Origin: Aphanocapsa sp. GSE-SYN-MK-11-07L
Lineage (GTDB): Bacteria; Cyanobacteriota; Cyanobacteriia; Thermosynechococcales; Thermosynechococcaceae
Assembly (NCBI GenBank): GCA_019359715.1
Contig: JAHHGS010000022.1
Coordinates: 1 to 64,000, forward strand
DNA length: 64,000 bases
Reading direction: 5' to 3'
This document shows, piece after piece, positions 43,735-54,146 of the stretch (the stretch's first letter is position 1; each line of letters begins with the position of its first letter). A program made the translations under genes and the position numbers. Under the pieces are notes generated by a model that was given only the letters and a program-made list of their open reading frames with translations, searched no databases and was not told the DNA's origin.

Positions 43735-45858
43735 GTGCAAGGTACAACTATGCGCTTCCCTTTGCTCGAGGAGTTAAGCAGTCGCCCCCTAAATCCCCCA
43801 AATTTGGGGGACTTCAGAAGTCACTCCCCCAAATTTGGGGGCTGGGGGGCGAAAAAGGTCATAAATTCAATCAACTGTGTTGTTCCTGGTCTTTCTATTC
43901 TGATTAGCTGTGGTCTTATCACCGTTGGCTCAAGCGGGCTAGCTGCCCCGCGCCCGATCGATCAGGAAGCCACCTGCGATGTGTTGGTGGTTGGCGGTGG
44001 GCTGGCTGGGGTGGCAGCAGCTTACGAAGCCTTAAAGGCGGGACGGAATGTTTGCCTGACGGAAATTACCGATTGGCTAGGCGGACAAGTTTCTGCTCAA
44101 GGCACATCCGCCTTGGATGAGCGCCCGACTCAGCGATCGCGGCTTTACTTTCCGAAAGGCTACTTGGAAATGCGCCAGCGATTGATTGCTCTGTCCGACA
44201 ATCCCCAACCAGGAGATTGTTGGGTCAGTCTGGTTTGCTTTCTGCCCGCACAAGGGCATCAAGTTTTAACGGAGATGCTGGCTGAAGCGGCCAAACACGG
44301 AAAAGGCAAGTTACAGTTCTTTCCCAACACCGTGGTCAAAGATTTACAAATTCAGCCCGTTGGTCAAGGGCAGCAAATTCAATCGGTACGAGCGATTCAG
44401 CATCGTCCTGCCCCTAGTGCGCCGCCCCTGAACACCTATCCGCTCTCCCAGACGTTGGCCGATAGCTACAGTGAGCAAGACTCAAAGCTGTTCCAGAAAA
44501 CAATGATTCAGTTGCGTCCGCCCGCAACGGGGCAATGGATCGTGGTGGAAGCGACCGAAACTGGCGAACTGTTGGGGCTGGCCAACTTGCCCCACCGGCT
44601 GGGAATTGATCCCCTCACCTACAGCGATCCTTCTGCTTCTAGCGCGACGGCCTATGCTTACTGTCCGCAAGCCTTTACCTACACCTTTGCGATTGAAGCG
44701 ACTGCCCAACCGCAAACTGCGCTGATGCCAAGTTTTTATCCTCAATACCAAGCCTTTTATAGCTACGATGCCCCCCGCTACGCCCAAACGCCAGCCCTTG
44801 TGTTTAGCTATCGGCGCATTTTTAGCGCCAAGCTCGGTCAAGCCTCTGAAAGTGTAACGCCGGGGGATATTTCGATGCAAAACTGGGGCGGCGGCAACGA
44901 CTATGGGCCAGGCACGGCGATCGACAATTTTGTTTACACCCAAGACCAGTTGTCGTCCCAAGGCCAATTAGCACCGGGGGGTTGGCAGGGGGGGCTGCGG
45001 GTCGAGAGTTTGCGCGGAGCAGAAGAACTAGCCCAGGGCTATTACTATTGGCTGCTGGCAGGCACGACCGATTCTAAATTGGGCCCGGACAGCAAGCGCC
45101 CCTGGCCGAATCTGCGCTACTTGCAGGGGCTGGCTTCGCCAATGGGCACCGCGCACGGCTTATCAAAGTACCCCTACATTCGAGAAGGACGGCGGCTGAT
45201 TGGGCGGGCAGACTTTGCCTACAACCAAGGATTTGAGATTAATGAAACTGATGTTTCGCGCAAAAACTACCAAGACCCCTTTTACGCTGGCACGCTGAAG
45301 CCGGAAACCTACTACAACCTAGCCGTAGCCATGGCCGGACTGAAGACAATTGATCTGATTCTTGGCAAATTGACCCCAGAAACCCTCGATTGGCGATCGC
45401 GGGCCCGAATCTATCCTGACAGCGTGGGGATTGGCAACTACAACATCGACTTCCATCCCTGTATGCTCTATTCTCCGCCAGAAAAGCCCGGCAACATCGA
45501 GCGCCCCGGCGAGCGACAAGGAGCTGATGAAACTTACCCCTTTCAGATTCCGCTGCGGGCAATGATTCCGCCCCGGATTGATAATTTGCTAGTCACTGGC
45601 AAAAACATTGCGATTAGCCACATTGCAGCCGCTGCCTATCGCGTCCATTCGATTGAATGGTCGGCTGGGGCTGCGGCTGGCACCACGGCCGCCTTCGTGC
45701 TTGAAGCCGGGATCTTGCCTTATCAACTGGTTGAGAATATTCCGCGCCCGAATCAGCAGCCCTTGGCAGCTTTACAGCGTCGCTTGGTGGACAATGGCAA
45801 CCCGATCGCTTTTCCTGACATGTCAATCTTTAACAACAATTGGCAAGATTGGCGTTAG
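43735..45858 (+). CDS. FAD-dependent oxidoreductase, signal region interrupted by MITE
   Basis: 707 residues as an open frame. The FAD domain starts at about residue 82: CDVLVVGGGLAGVAAAYEALKAGRNVCLTE. The C-terminal part (NLLVTGKNIAISHIAAAAYRVHSIEW) is typical of the FAD-dependent oxidoreductase/pfam12831 group. Substrate is unknown. The N-terminal ~75 residues consist of MQGTTMRFPLL, a ~40-residue stretch encoded by a MITE (43769-43887) and a hydrophobic signal core ending SSGLAA. Removing the MITE would give a normal short signal peptide beginning MRFPLL. The frame stays open through the MITE. Confidence 0.85.
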   Translation: MQGTTMRFPLLEELSSRPLNPPNLGDFRSHSPKFGGWGAKKVINSINCVVPGLSILISCGLITVGSSGLAAPRPIDQEATCDVLVVGGGLAGVAAAYEALKAGRNVCLTEITDWLGGQVSAQGTSALDERPTQRSRLYFPKGYLEMRQRLIALSDNPQPGDCWVSLVCFLPAQGHQVLTEMLAEAAKHGKGKLQFFPNTVVKDLQIQPVGQGQQIQSVRAIQHRPAPSAPPLNTYPLSQTLADSYSEQDSKLFQKTMIQLRPPATGQWIVVEATETGELLGLANLPHRLGIDPLTYSDPSASSATAYAYCPQAFTYTFAIEATAQPQTALMPSFYPQYQAFYSYDAPRYAQTPALVFSYRRIFSAKLGQASESVTPGDISMQNWGGGNDYGPGTAIDNFVYTQDQLSSQGQLAPGGWQGGLRVESLRGAEELAQGYYYWLLAGTTDSKLGPDSKRPWPNLRYLQGLASPMGTAHGLSKYPYIREGRRLIGRADFAYNQGFEINETDVSRKNYQDPFYAGTLKPETYYNLAVAMAGLKTIDLILGKLTPETLDWRSRARIYPDSVGIGNYNIDFHPCMLYSPPEKPGNIERPGERQGADETYPFQIPLRAMIPPRIDNLLVTGKNIAISHIAAAAYRVHSIEWSAGAAAGTTAAFVLEAGILPYQLVENIPRPNQQPLAALQRRLVDNGNPIAFPDMSIFNNNWQDWR
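43769..43887. mobile_element. MITE inserted in the FAD-oxidoreductase signal region
   Basis: The ends AGGAGTTAAGCAGTCG and CAACTGTGTTGTTCCT are degenerate versions of the terminal repeats of the element at 21369-21545. Inside are two copies of CCCCCAAATTTGGGGG separated by ACTTCAGAAGTCACT. About 119 bp. Confidence 0.7.
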
Positions 45859-45904
45859 CGGCTTACGCTGACCCTGAGCCAGTTTGTTGTTTGAAACCCC
45901 CGCA

Positions 45905-45952
45905 TGATGATTAAAGCCCTCCTTGGATTGCCAAGGAGGGCTTTAATCATCA
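45905..45952. terminator. Bidirectional terminator between the FAD gene and dnaK
   Basis: A 22-bp perfect inverted repeat with a 4-base loop, core AAAGCCCTCCTTGG / CCAAGGAGGGCTTT, lies between convergent genes. Flanking A/T tracts allow use in both directions. Confidence 0.88.
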
Positions 45953-45971
45953 ATCTAGATCAAGTCATTAA

Positions 45972-47879
45972 CTACTTCGTTTCAGAGAACTCAGCATCAA
46001 TCACATCGTCACCTGAGCCGCCGCCATCGCTGGGGCCAGCACCCCCATCACCGGGAGGGGGAGGAGCATCACCGCCACCGCTTTGCTGGTAGAGGTTAGT
46101 GCTGAGGGTATAAAGCGCTTGCTGGAGGTCAGTTGTCAAAGTTTTGATCCGACTGTAGTTCTCCTGGGAAATCGCTTCTCGCAATTCAGAGATCATGCTC
46201 TGGATCTTGTCTTTTTCAGCAGCAGGAACCTTATCGCCCAGTTCAGCCAGTTGTTTCTCAGCCTGATAGGCCAAAGAATCAGCTTGGTTTTTGGTTTCGA
46301 TGTTTTCGCGCCGTTCTTTATCTGCCGAAGCATTTTGTTCGGCTTCGCGCACCATCCGGTCAACCTCATCCGAGGGGAGGGTCGAAGCGCCCGTAATGCT
46401 GATCGACTGTTCCTTGCCTGTGCCTTTGTCTCTGGCTTTGACATTGAGAATCCCGTTGGCATCAATGTCAAAGGTGACTTCAATTTGAGGCACGCCACGA
46501 GGAGCAGGCGGAATTCCATCTAACCGAAACACGCCCAAGTCTTTGTTGTCGTTGGCCATTTCCCGCTCACCTTGCAGGACATGGATTTCGACGTTGGCTT
46601 GCCCATCAACTGCCGTCGAGAACACCTCCGATTTTTTGGTCGGGATGGTCGTGTTGCGGGGAATGATTTTGGTCATCACACCGCCCAAGGTTTCAACCCC
46701 CAGAGACAGCGGGGTGACATCGAGCAGCAGAATGTCTTTGACTTCACCCGCCAGCACACCGGCTTGAATCGCAGCCCCAACGGCTACCACTTCATCTGGG
46801 TTGACAGTTTGGTTAGGATCTTTGCCCAAGACTCGCTTGACCAGTTCTTGGATGGCGGGAATCCGGGTTGAACCACCGACTAGCACCACTTCATCAAGGC
46901 TGGATTTGTCAATTTTGGCATCGCGAACAGCGTTCTCAACTGGGATTCGGCAACGATCAATCAAATCAGAACAGAGTTCTTCAAACTTCGCCCGCGACAG
47001 CGTCGTGTCGAGGTGCTTCGGCCCGTCTTGAGTCGCTGTAATAAAGGGCAGGTTGATTTCTGCTTGGGTGACGCTCGAAAGCTCAATCTTGGCTTTTTCA
47101 GCCGCTTCGGTTAGCCGCTGGAGGGCTTGCTTGTCTTTGCGCAGGTCAATGCCTTCCGCTTTCCTAAACTCTTCAGCTAGGTAGTCAACGATTTTCTTGT
47201 CGAAGTCATCGCCCCCCAAGTGAGTATCACCAGAGGTTGAGAGAACTTCAAATACACCGTCGCCAACTTCCAGAATCGAAACGTCAAACGTCCCACCACC
47301 CAAGTCAAAGACCAAGATGGTTTCATTACTCTTCTTGTCTAAGCCGTAAGCCAAGGAAGCCGCCGTCGGTTCGTTGATAATCCGCAGCACCTCAACCCCA
47401 GCAATTTTGCCAGCATCTTTGGTGGCTTGGCGCTGGGAGTCATTGAAGTAGGCTGGCACGGTAATGACTGCTTGGGTAACAGTTTCGCCTAGATACTTAC
47501 TGGCATCTTCGACCAGCTTCCGCAAGACCTGAGCCGAAATTTCTTCCGGCGCAAATTGCTTGCCAACCGCAGAACAGTCAATTTTGACGTTGCCGTTGAC
47601 GTTTAAGATTTTGTAGGAAACTTCAGTTGCTTCATGGGTTACTTCATCAAAGCGGCGACCGATGAAGCGCTTCACAGAATAAAAAGTGTTCTCTGGATTC
47701 ATCACCGACTGGCGTTTGGCAATTTGCCCGACCAAGCGATCGCCATTTTTGGCAAAGGCAACCACTGAGGGAGTCGTCCGAAACCCTTCAGCGTTGGCAA
47801 TCACAGTTGGCTTGCCCCCTTCCATCACTGCCACGCACGAATTAGTAGTACCCAGGTCAATTCCAACAACTTTTGCCAT
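45972..47879 (-). CDS. dnaK: Hsp70 chaperone DnaK
   Basis: 635 residues. The ATPase domain ([19 protein letters not shown]..., [29 protein letters not shown]) is followed by the substrate-binding domain and a Gly/Pro/Asp-rich tail ending [11 protein letters not shown]. The length and N-terminus fit the essential cyanobacterial DnaK2 rather than DnaK1 or DnaK3, though this is from memory. It lies 243 bases from hspA, also on the minus strand. No CIRCE element is visible upstream. Confidence 0.97.
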   Translation of the reverse strand: MAKVVGIDLGTTNSCVAVMEGGKPTVIANAEGFRTTPSVVAFAKNGDRLVGQIAKRQSVMNPENTFYSVKRFIGRRFDEVTHEATEVSYKILNVNGNVKIDCSAVGKQFAPEEISAQVLRKLVEDASKYLGETVTQAVITVPAYFNDSQRQATKDAGKIAGVEVLRIINEPTAASLAYGLDKKSNETILVFDLGGGTFDVSILEVGDGVFEVLSTSGDTHLGGDDFDKKIVDYLAEEFRKAEGIDLRKDKQALQRLTEAAEKAKIELSSVTQAEINLPFITATQDGPKHLDTTLSRAKFEELCSDLIDRCRIPVENAVRDAKIDKSSLDEVVLVGGSTRIPAIQELVKRVLGKDPNQTVNPDEVVAVGAAIQAGVLAGEVKDILLLDVTPLSLGVETLGGVMTKIIPRNTTIPTKKSEVFSTAVDGQANVEIHVLQGEREMANDNKDLGVFRLDGIPPAPRGVPQIEVTFDIDANGILNVKARDKGTGKEQSISITGASTLPSDEVDRMVREAEQNASADKERRENIETKNQADSLAYQAEKQLAELGDKVPAAEKDKIQSMISELREAISQENYSRIKTLTTDLQQALYTLSTNLYQQSGGGDAPPPPGDGGAGPSDGGGSGDDVIDAEFSETK

Positions 47880-48069
47880 ACGATTCTTTGGCTCCTTTTA
47901 AAAATGCCGATGTCTCTAGGACGAATTGCTAGCCAGTACAACTAGCGGTCTGCTATCTGTTTACGCTCCTCTCTATACTGCGATCGCAGTCCCCTTCTGA
48001 TGAAGGGGTATTTACCGAACCTGAACCGCCCTCATTCAGGCTTGGGTCAATCTTAGAGAGGAATGTATC

Positions 48070-48110
48070 GGGTTGATTTTTCATCGGTCTTATCAATGAA
48101 AAATCAACCC
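48070..48110 (-). terminator. Hairpin after hspA
   Basis: GGGTTGATTTTTCAT (48070-48084) pairs with ATGAAAAATCAACCC (48096-48110) with an 11-base loop, 15 bp, just downstream of the minus-strand hspA stop. The A/T-rich stem may serve as terminator. The rest of 47880-48069 holds the dnaK leader. Confidence 0.6.
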
Positions 48111-48122
48111 TGGAGACGGAAC

Positions 48123-48602
48123 CTAACCCTGTCCGTTCTCTAGCTGCTTCGGTTGATTCAGGTCAACCCGAAACACTTTCCGGCGCTCATCCGCTGCTTT
48201 GGGCAACGTCAGAGTTAGAATGCCGTCTTTGAACTCAGCTTGCACTTGCTCGTTTTCCACCTTGCTGGGCAATGGCACAATCCGCTGGAATTTGCCATAG
48301 CGGAACTCCGAGTGAAAGTAGCCTTTGTCCTCTGTTTTTTTCTCGTAGCGGTGTTCGCCAGAGATAGCGACAGCATTACGAGTCACTTGCACATCCAAGT
48401 CTTCAGCCCTCAAACCAGGCACTTCAGCCCGTAAGATAATCTCAGCATCGCTTTCCTTGACCTCGATCGCAGGTACCCAGCCATTGCCTTGATTCAGCAG
48501 GTCTGGAGTGTCCATCAGTTGAGGCAGTTGCTCAAACAAGCGATTCATTTCTCGACTGAGCGTATTCAGTTCATACAACGGCTGCCAACGCACAATAGCC
48601 AT
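48123..48602 (-). CDS. hspA: Hsp20 small heat-shock protein
   Basis: 159 residues from the ATG at 48602, preceded by AAAGGTGG; a frame extended to 48653 lacks a ribosome site. The alpha-crystallin domain is clear: WVPAIEVKESDAEIILRAEVPGL, ISGEHRYEKK..., and the EFKDGILTLTLPK strand with the final IxI-like R.V.RVDL. HspA proteins hold unfolded proteins for DnaK/ClpB and associate with thylakoids. It sits next to dnaK. Confidence 0.93.
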   Translation of the reverse strand: MAIVRWQPLYELNTLSREMNRLFEQLPQLMDTPDLLNQGNGWVPAIEVKESDAEIILRAEVPGLRAEDLDVQVTRNAVAISGEHRYEKKTEDKGYFHSEFRYGKFQRIVPLPSKVENEQVQAEFKDGILTLTLPKAADERRKVFRVDLNQPKQLENGQG

Positions 48603-48980
48603 AGAATTAACCACCTTTGTTGTTTCAGAAAAATGGAGTTGGTCAAAGCGCAAATCAGAGCCGGCAAAAGTCTAGAATCACCCTGCGTTCAGAAGCTAGA
48701 ACCTTTGCGGAATCTCGTTTGCCTTCGACACTTACTACTTTAGACTGCTGCTGCTGAACCAGACATGGGGTGAACCGTAAACCTCAGGGGGTGTTTACCG
48801 GATGCCTAAATATTGGTTCCGAAATATTGCTGAGGACGATTTTGGCGGGCACTTCATGTCTAGTAAAATCGTCTAGCCTCTCATCTGTGTTCTGACAATT
48901 CAGTCGCTCCCTATCGAAAGAGGACGACCGGGCTGTGAGTGTGTACAGTAGTGATGTAACTTTTTCTGTGAGGTTAGTGC
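48603..48980. other. Intergenic region upstream of hspA
   Basis: 378 bases between divergent genes. No CIRCE (TTAGCACTC-N9-GAGTGCTAA) was seen on either strand. No ORF, tRNA or repeat is recognised. Confidence 0.4.
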
Positions 48981-49337
48981 ATGAAGTTTTTGTCGATGAT
49001 GCCTCTAGTCGCGATGTCTTTGGTGTTGGGAAACACAGCGATCGCTCAAGCCGAAACCTATCCCCCCAAAGTTGTCTCTGATTTTAAGGACGCCTGCGCT
49101 GCCAGCGCCAAACAGTCAGCCCCTAGCCTTTCGGCCACGGTTGTGGATAGCTACTGCCAATGCGCGATCGATCAAATTCAAACTCGGCTGACTTTAGATG
49201 ACTTTGTCGGACTTGATAAGTCGCTGTCGGCAGGTGAGAAGTTGACAGACGCCCAAGCCGTCAACGTCAAGGCACTGAATGACAGCGTTGAGTTCTGCGC
49301 TAAGCAACAAGCTCCGGCCAAAACAACTACTCCCTAA
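48981..49337 (+). CDS. Hypothetical small secreted protein
   Basis: 118 residues. A signal peptide ends at about AIAQA (residue 24). The mature part has three to four cysteines ([20 protein letters not shown]), a spacing that could form two disulfides, and a helical pattern. It starts 27 bases before rlmN, which may be co-transcribed. No family recognised. Confidence 0.65.
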   Translation: MKFLSMMPLVAMSLVLGNTAIAQAETYPPKVVSDFKDACAASAKQSAPSLSATVVDSYCQCAIDQIQTRLTLDDFVGLDKSLSAGEKLTDAQAVNVKALNDSVEFCAKQQAPAKTTTP

Positions 49338-49366
49338 TTGTTACTATCATCACTCCTTGTATCCCT

Positions 49367-50428
49367 ATGGCACTGCTGCCGATCGCTGAATCTGCTGAAC
49401 CTCTATCCGCCAGCTTGCCCCCTCTGTTGGGCGCTTCTAAGACTGAGTTGACCGCTTGGATAGCCAGTCAGCAGCAACCAACCTACCGGGGGCAGCAGTT
49501 ACACCAGTGGATTTATCAAAAAGGGGCGCGCTCACTGCAAGAAATTACGGTGTTTCCGCAGGCTTGGCGCACCCAGGTGGCAGCAGTAGAAATTGGGCGC
49601 TCCACCGTGGATCTAAGATCGCCAGCCCACGATGGCACGGTCAAATATCTACTCCGGTTGAGCGATGGGCAAATTGTGGAAGCGGTTGGCATTCCAACGG
49701 CTAAGCGCTTGACGGTCTGCGTTTCATCCCAAGTGGGTTGCCCGATGGGCTGCGATTTTTGTGCGACCGGCAAAGGTGGATTTACCCGTAACCTGGCCCG
49801 CCATGAGATTGTCGATCAGGTGCTGACGGTGCAGGAAGACTTTCAGCAGCGGGTGAGTAATGTCGTGTTCATGGGGATGGGCGAACCGCTGTTGAACCTA
49901 GAGGCGGTTCTAGGGGCGGTTCAATCAATCAATCAAGATATTGGAATTGGTCAGCGATCGCTGACAATTTCTACTGTCGGCATCCCTGGCAAAATTCGCC
50001 GCTTGGCAGACTACCATCTCCAAGCGACTTTGGCTGTCAGCTTACACGCCTCGAATCAGAAGCTCCGCAACCAACTGATTCCCAGCGCCAAAGCCTACCC
50101 GCTGGCAGAACTGCTGCAAGAATGTCGAGACTATGTCAGCCTAACCGGACGGCGAGTGACGTTTGAATACATTTTGCTGGCGGGGGTGAATGACCTGCCT
50201 CAGCACGCCCAAGAGCTAGCCCAGCATTTGAAGGGATGGCAAAGTCACATTAATTTAATTCCCTACAATCCGATTAGCGAAGTTGATTATCAGCGCCCGG
50301 ATGGGCGACGGATGCAGGCTTTTCTAGAAATTCTCCAAGATAAAAATATTGCTGCTAGCATTCGCCGATCGCGCGGCTTAGATCAAAATGCTGCCTGCGG
50401 ACAATTACGAGCCGCTCAAATGATTTAG
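49367..50428 (+). CDS. rlmN: Dual-specificity RNA methyltransferase RlmN
   Basis: 353 residues. Radical SAM enzyme that methylates A2503 of 23S rRNA and A37 of certain tRNAs. The cluster motif is [15 protein letters not shown] (about residue 125), with [13 protein letters not shown], and the catalytic Cys in [11 protein letters not shown]. The GGGCRK-like RQIVEA region is present. Full length, start at the ATG 49367. Confidence 0.96.
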   Translation: MALLPIAESAEPLSASLPPLLGASKTELTAWIASQQQPTYRGQQLHQWIYQKGARSLQEITVFPQAWRTQVAAVEIGRSTVDLRSPAHDGTVKYLLRLSDGQIVEAVGIPTAKRLTVCVSSQVGCPMGCDFCATGKGGFTRNLARHEIVDQVLTVQEDFQQRVSNVVFMGMGEPLLNLEAVLGAVQSINQDIGIGQRSLTISTVGIPGKIRRLADYHLQATLAVSLHASNQKLRNQLIPSAKAYPLAELLQECRDYVSLTGRRVTFEYILLAGVNDLPQHAQELAQHLKGWQSHINLIPYNPISEVDYQRPDGRRMQAFLEILQDKNIAASIRRSRGLDQNAACGQLRAAQMI

Positions 50429-50523
50429 ATCACAGCACAAAAATTAAAATTTTTATGCTCTATTCCTTTTGGCGGTTCGCGGGTGAAGCCTGAAACCTTG
50501 TTCGCGCAGCGTGTGCTTTGCAC

Positions 50524-50596
50524 AATCCCCCAACCCCCTTAAAAAGGGGGCTTCAGACTTCAAAGTCCCCCTTTTTAAGGGGGATTTAGGGGAATC
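50524..50596. repeat. Palindromic CCCCCTTAAAAAGGGGG repeat, double copy
   Basis: Two facing copies of the AACCCCCTTAAAAAGGGGG / CCCCCTTTTTAAGGGGGATT unit are separated by CTTCAGACTTCAAAGT. It belongs to the family of interspersed repeats also at 22004 and within the MITEs. Confidence 0.7.
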
Positions 50597-50673
50597 TGAA
50601 AACAGCAACGTAGCCCAAGAGACTGTTACTCAGCAGCGGGTGTTCTAAGCAAAGTTTTCGCGATCGCCCTTGC

Positions 50674-51969
50674 CTACAACGAAAAGAAGCGGCTCAGCCA
50701 CTGCTGCCAGCGGCGGATCTGCTCAATCGTGGATAGCTTTTGCCAGAGCACAGCAACGATCGCTTCCAACCCAACCATCAGCCGATCTAAGCCTTCTAAA
50801 ATTCTCTCTAGGAAATGCTTTTCATAGCCAATTACAAAGGCTTCGGCTTCAATTTCGATGCCGGCCGCACCAGCGACAGCAAAGCTGTGACGGGGGGTTA
50901 GCTCAGATTTAGCTGCTGCTGTGGGGTGAATTGGCGGCTTTGCTTCTTTAATCTGAATGGCTCCGGCTGGGGTGACGGGCGGGAAGAGAGACGCAAGTCC
51001 AGGCAGACTGACTACAGGCAGTTGAGGTTGCGGCAGATTTGGTGATTTGAGCGCAGGCGGCAAAGCAGTTAGGGCCAATCGATCGTCCAGTTGACTCACG
51101 CCTGCTTTTACCTTCTGCCAGAGGGCATTCCAAACGGGTAGGGCTGGCAGGGCCGGGCGCAATTGACGGACTTTTTGGGCTGGCAGTGCGGGTTTGGGGG
51201 CTGAAGCGGATAAGGCAGGCGATCGCCCTGGCAAGGCATTGGCAGTGCCCCACTGCGGTAATGAGATAGTTTGTCCAGCTAGACGATAGGCTCTCCGGAG
51301 TTGACGGCAATACTCAGCGAACTCCCAGATCAACCATTGCTGGAGCTGGTGCTGCTGCTGGGGGGTCAAAATATCTAAAACTTGATTTTGGGTTGTCACC
51401 AGCACCAGATGCCGATTGGGCAAATGGGTAGCAATGCCTTGAATCTGGGTAGGCGCAGATAGCTGACTGCCCTCTGCCACTGCCAAACTAAGATTAGATC
51501 CCAAATCAGATCTCAGGTGGTGGCTAACCTGCTGCCAAAGCCGACTCAAATTTTGGCGAGCTTTGGCCAACAGCGATAAGCGGCGCAGGGGTTGAATTTC
51601 GACGGTGGCGATCGCTGGGTTAGTGACTGACTCAATCGCTAGGGCTGAACTAGCAGCAGGCGCTAACCAGTGGCATTGAATCGCTGCTAACACTCGCTGA
51701 ATCGGCGTATCTGCGGGCGGCTGATCAACGGTATCTGGAGTGCCTTTGAGCCGCTGAAGCTGACTCCAGCCATTTGCTACTGCTTGTCTGAAGGGTTGGC
51801 TGCGGGTGGTTTGCAGCAGGCGATAGAACGGATACAGCAGCACCTGTAGCCCCCAGACTGTTGCCACCTTAGTCTGTCGGGCTTGCTGTTGCAGGCGATC
51901 GCTCAATTGGCGCGACTGCTGCACCACAAACTTGAGCACCTTGCTTTGATAGCCACCAGAGAATGACAT
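50674..51969 (-). CDS. Hypothetical protein
   Basis: 431 residues from the ATG at 51969 with AGGA 8 bases upstream; the frame extends to 51987. Unrecognised. It is very rich in Gln, Leu, Ala and Pro, with no signal peptide. The middle part (VLVTTQNQVLDILTPQQQHQLQQWLIWEFAEYCRQL) forms a short predicted alpha/beta unit, and the C-terminal 50 residues are amphipathic helices. The Gln-rich helical plan could mean a scaffold or coiled-coil. Transcribed away from the DUF3153 gene. Confidence 0.6.
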   Translation of the reverse strand: MSFSGGYQSKVLKFVVQQSRQLSDRLQQQARQTKVATVWGLQVLLYPFYRLLQTTRSQPFRQAVANGWSQLQRLKGTPDTVDQPPADTPIQRVLAAIQCHWLAPAASSALAIESVTNPAIATVEIQPLRRLSLLAKARQNLSRLWQQVSHHLRSDLGSNLSLAVAEGSQLSAPTQIQGIATHLPNRHLVLVTTQNQVLDILTPQQQHQLQQWLIWEFAEYCRQLRRAYRLAGQTISLPQWGTANALPGRSPALSASAPKPALPAQKVRQLRPALPALPVWNALWQKVKAGVSQLDDRLALTALPPALKSPNLPQPQLPVVSLPGLASLFPPVTPAGAIQIKEAKPPIHPTAAAKSELTPRHSFAVAGAAGIEIEAEAFVIGYEKHFLERILEGLDRLMVGLEAIVAVLWQKLSTIEQIRRWQQWLSRFFSL

Positions 51970-52148
51970 AAGCTGCATCCTAAGCACGTTCGCTATACCT
52001 ACTCATCGTAAACGGCGATCGCCCCTAAACTTATGCGATTGAAAATTATCTATCCGCTTTGGCTGGAAGCCGCAAAAATCACGGCATAATCTAAATCAGA
52101 ATCCAAATCAGATCACGACACTCACGCTGGTGAGGTTACGGCGGCGGT

Positions 52149-52982
52149 ATGCTGGGAACAATGCTCACCGTTACCAGATTCATGATGCTGAGTAAGTCCG
52201 TCGATCGCAAGCAACTAGGGCAAACCTTTGCCAGCCGCCAACTGTTAGTCCCACCGCTCAGACGTTGGTTTGTGCTGGGTCTACTCGCAATATCACTGCT
52301 GATTTCTGGCTGCGTTCGCTCTGACCTCGAAATTAATTTTGCCGGTCAGGGCGGTGGAGAAGTGAGGCAACACCTGCAATTAGCTGGATCGCTGGCTGCT
52401 AGCCAAAAATCTCAGGGCTGGCTAGAGCAAATTCAGCGCCAAGTCAAGCAAGTGGGAGGACGGACTCAGAAAATTAATCCCCAAGAATTAGAAGTGATTT
52501 TGCCGTTTGCGAACGGTATGGATTTGGCAACAAAGTTAAATCGCTTTTTTCAGCCTTTAGCCGAGGGTGCTAATCAAGCTCAATCCTTACCTTTGCCGGC
52601 GATCGCCTCCCATTTAGAAGTAGCTGAGCAAAATTTCTTGCTGCTGTTTCGCGATCGGCTCAGCTATGACCTCGACTTGCGATCGCTGGGGGTGCACTCG
52701 GCAACGGGGGATGTTTTGCTCAGCCCCAGCTCATTGTTAGAGATGAGCTTTAACCTCAAAACGCCTTGGGGAGCGCGCAGCCTCTCTATCCCAGACGCAC
52801 CCACTACTTTGATTAATCCAGGCGTCCAGCGGCAGGGGCGGACGCTGACTTGGCAACTCCAACCCGGCTACATTAATCATTTAGAAGCTGCATTTTGGTA
52901 TCCTAGCCCGCTTGGCTTCGGGGCGATCGCGATTATCCTATTGGTGGGAGTTGGCTGGTACTTCAAGTACGGGCAGGCATAA
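52149..52982 (+). CDS. DUF3153 family lipoprotein
   Basis: 277 residues, or less if a later ATG is used. A lipobox LLISGC sits about residue 56, followed by VRSDLEINFAGQGGGEVRQHLQLAGS, the DUF3153 pattern. A hydrophobic helix (PLGFGAIAIILLVGVGWYFKYG) ends the chain, so the protein is anchored at both ends. The long N-terminal leader before the lipobox makes the start at 52149 uncertain. Function is unknown. The AI-2E-type permease gene follows 35 bases later. Confidence 0.8.
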   Translation: MLGTMLTVTRFMMLSKSVDRKQLGQTFASRQLLVPPLRRWFVLGLLAISLLISGCVRSDLEINFAGQGGGEVRQHLQLAGSLAASQKSQGWLEQIQRQVKQVGGRTQKINPQELEVILPFANGMDLATKLNRFFQPLAEGANQAQSLPLPAIASHLEVAEQNFLLLFRDRLSYDLDLRSLGVHSATGDVLLSPSSLLEMSFNLKTPWGARSLSIPDAPTTLINPGVQRQGRTLTWQLQPGYINHLEAAFWYPSPLGFGAIAIILLVGVGWYFKYGQA

Positions 52983-53017
52983 TTTTCGGCTGAATTATCT
53001 TTTGGCAGGCAACACCT

Positions 53018-54085
53018 GTGCGCTCCTCTGACTCCTTTCGCCGCTACTTGATTCTGGGGCTTAGCGTTCCGCTGGTTGCTCTCAATGTTTGGATTCTTGC
53101 CCAGATTTTTAGCTATTTCGAGTATGTGCTGACCGTGATTACGGTGGCGGCAATTCTGGCTTTTCTACTCAACAACATTGTCGAAGGATTACAGCGGCTA
53201 AGTCTGAGACGCGATCAGGCAATTTTGCTAGTGCTGTTGATTACGCTGGCTGCCTTGGGAATTGCTGGCTTTGTGCTAATACCCTTGACGATTCAACAGG
53301 CAACTCAACTTTTGCAAGGACTGCCAGGCTGGCTCGAAAATGGCGATCGCAATTTGGCTGGCTTAAGCCGATTTGCCAATAGCCATAGCCTGTATTTCAA
53401 TCTGGAGGAAATTAGAACCCAACTCACAGTCAGAGCCCAAGCCCTGCTGGAGCTACTGCCGGGGTTTGCGATCGGAACCTTAGGGCGGCTGCTAGATATG
53501 GTCTTAATTTTGGTGCTGGCTTTCTACATGCTGTTTTATGGCGGACGGCTGTGGCAAGGGCTAATCAACCTGCTGCCTGCGCCATTTGGTGCCGTGATTG
53601 GGCGATCGCTACGGTTTAACTTTCAGCGCTTTTTTATTGTGCAGTTGCTGCTCGCGCTGTTTATGTTCCTGGCCATGCTGCCAGTGATGATGTTTTTTCG
53701 GGTAAACTTTGGCTTTCTATTTGCCCTCCTAATTGCAGCCTCTCAACTGATTCCAGTCGTTGGGGCAACCCTAGGGATCGGCATTGTTGTCCTGTTGGTG
53801 ATCTTGCAGAGCCTCCGGCTAGCAATCTTAGTTGGCATCGCTGCGATCGTCCTGCAACAGGTCAAAGACAACCTGCTAGCCCCAAAATTGTTGGGCAACA
53901 TGATTGGGCTGAACCCACTCTGGCAGTTTATCGCCTTATTGATTGGAGCGCGGATGGCTGGCTTACTGGGCGTGGTTTTATCCATTCCGATCGCCGGGGC
54001 AATTAAGAGTAGCTTTGAAGAATTAAAACCGATCCGACAGCCTCCAGTTCAAGCCAGCAAACGCCTGCCGCCCCGCCAGTCTTGA
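53018..54085 (+). CDS. AI-2E-type (PerM) family transporter
   Basis: 355 residues from a GTG. About eight hydrophobic segments are visible. The conserved C-terminal block FALLIAASQLIPVVGATLGIGIVVLL and KDNLLAPKLLGNMIGLNPLWQFIALLIGARMAGLLGVVLSIPIAGA is diagnostic. The AI-2 exporter name is historical; transported substrate here is unknown. Confidence 0.9.
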   Translation: MRSSDSFRRYLILGLSVPLVALNVWILAQIFSYFEYVLTVITVAAILAFLLNNIVEGLQRLSLRRDQAILLVLLITLAALGIAGFVLIPLTIQQATQLLQGLPGWLENGDRNLAGLSRFANSHSLYFNLEEIRTQLTVRAQALLELLPGFAIGTLGRLLDMVLILVLAFYMLFYGGRLWQGLINLLPAPFGAVIGRSLRFNFQRFFIVQLLLALFMFLAMLPVMMFFRVNFGFLFALLIAASQLIPVVGATLGIGIVVLLVILQSLRLAILVGIAAIVLQQVKDNLLAPKLLGNMIGLNPLWQFIALLIGARMAGLLGVVLSIPIAGAIKSSFEELKPIRQPPVQASKRLPPRQS

Positions 54086-54146
54086 ATCCAGCCTCTTATG
54101 CTTGAGCTGCGGTTATTGTCTGCAAATCTGATCTAATCAGCGCCTT

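Noticed and set aside
47880-48980. CIRCE element for dnaK or hspA
   Set aside because: No TTAGCACTC-N9-GAGTGCTAA pattern was found in the upstream regions read by eye.
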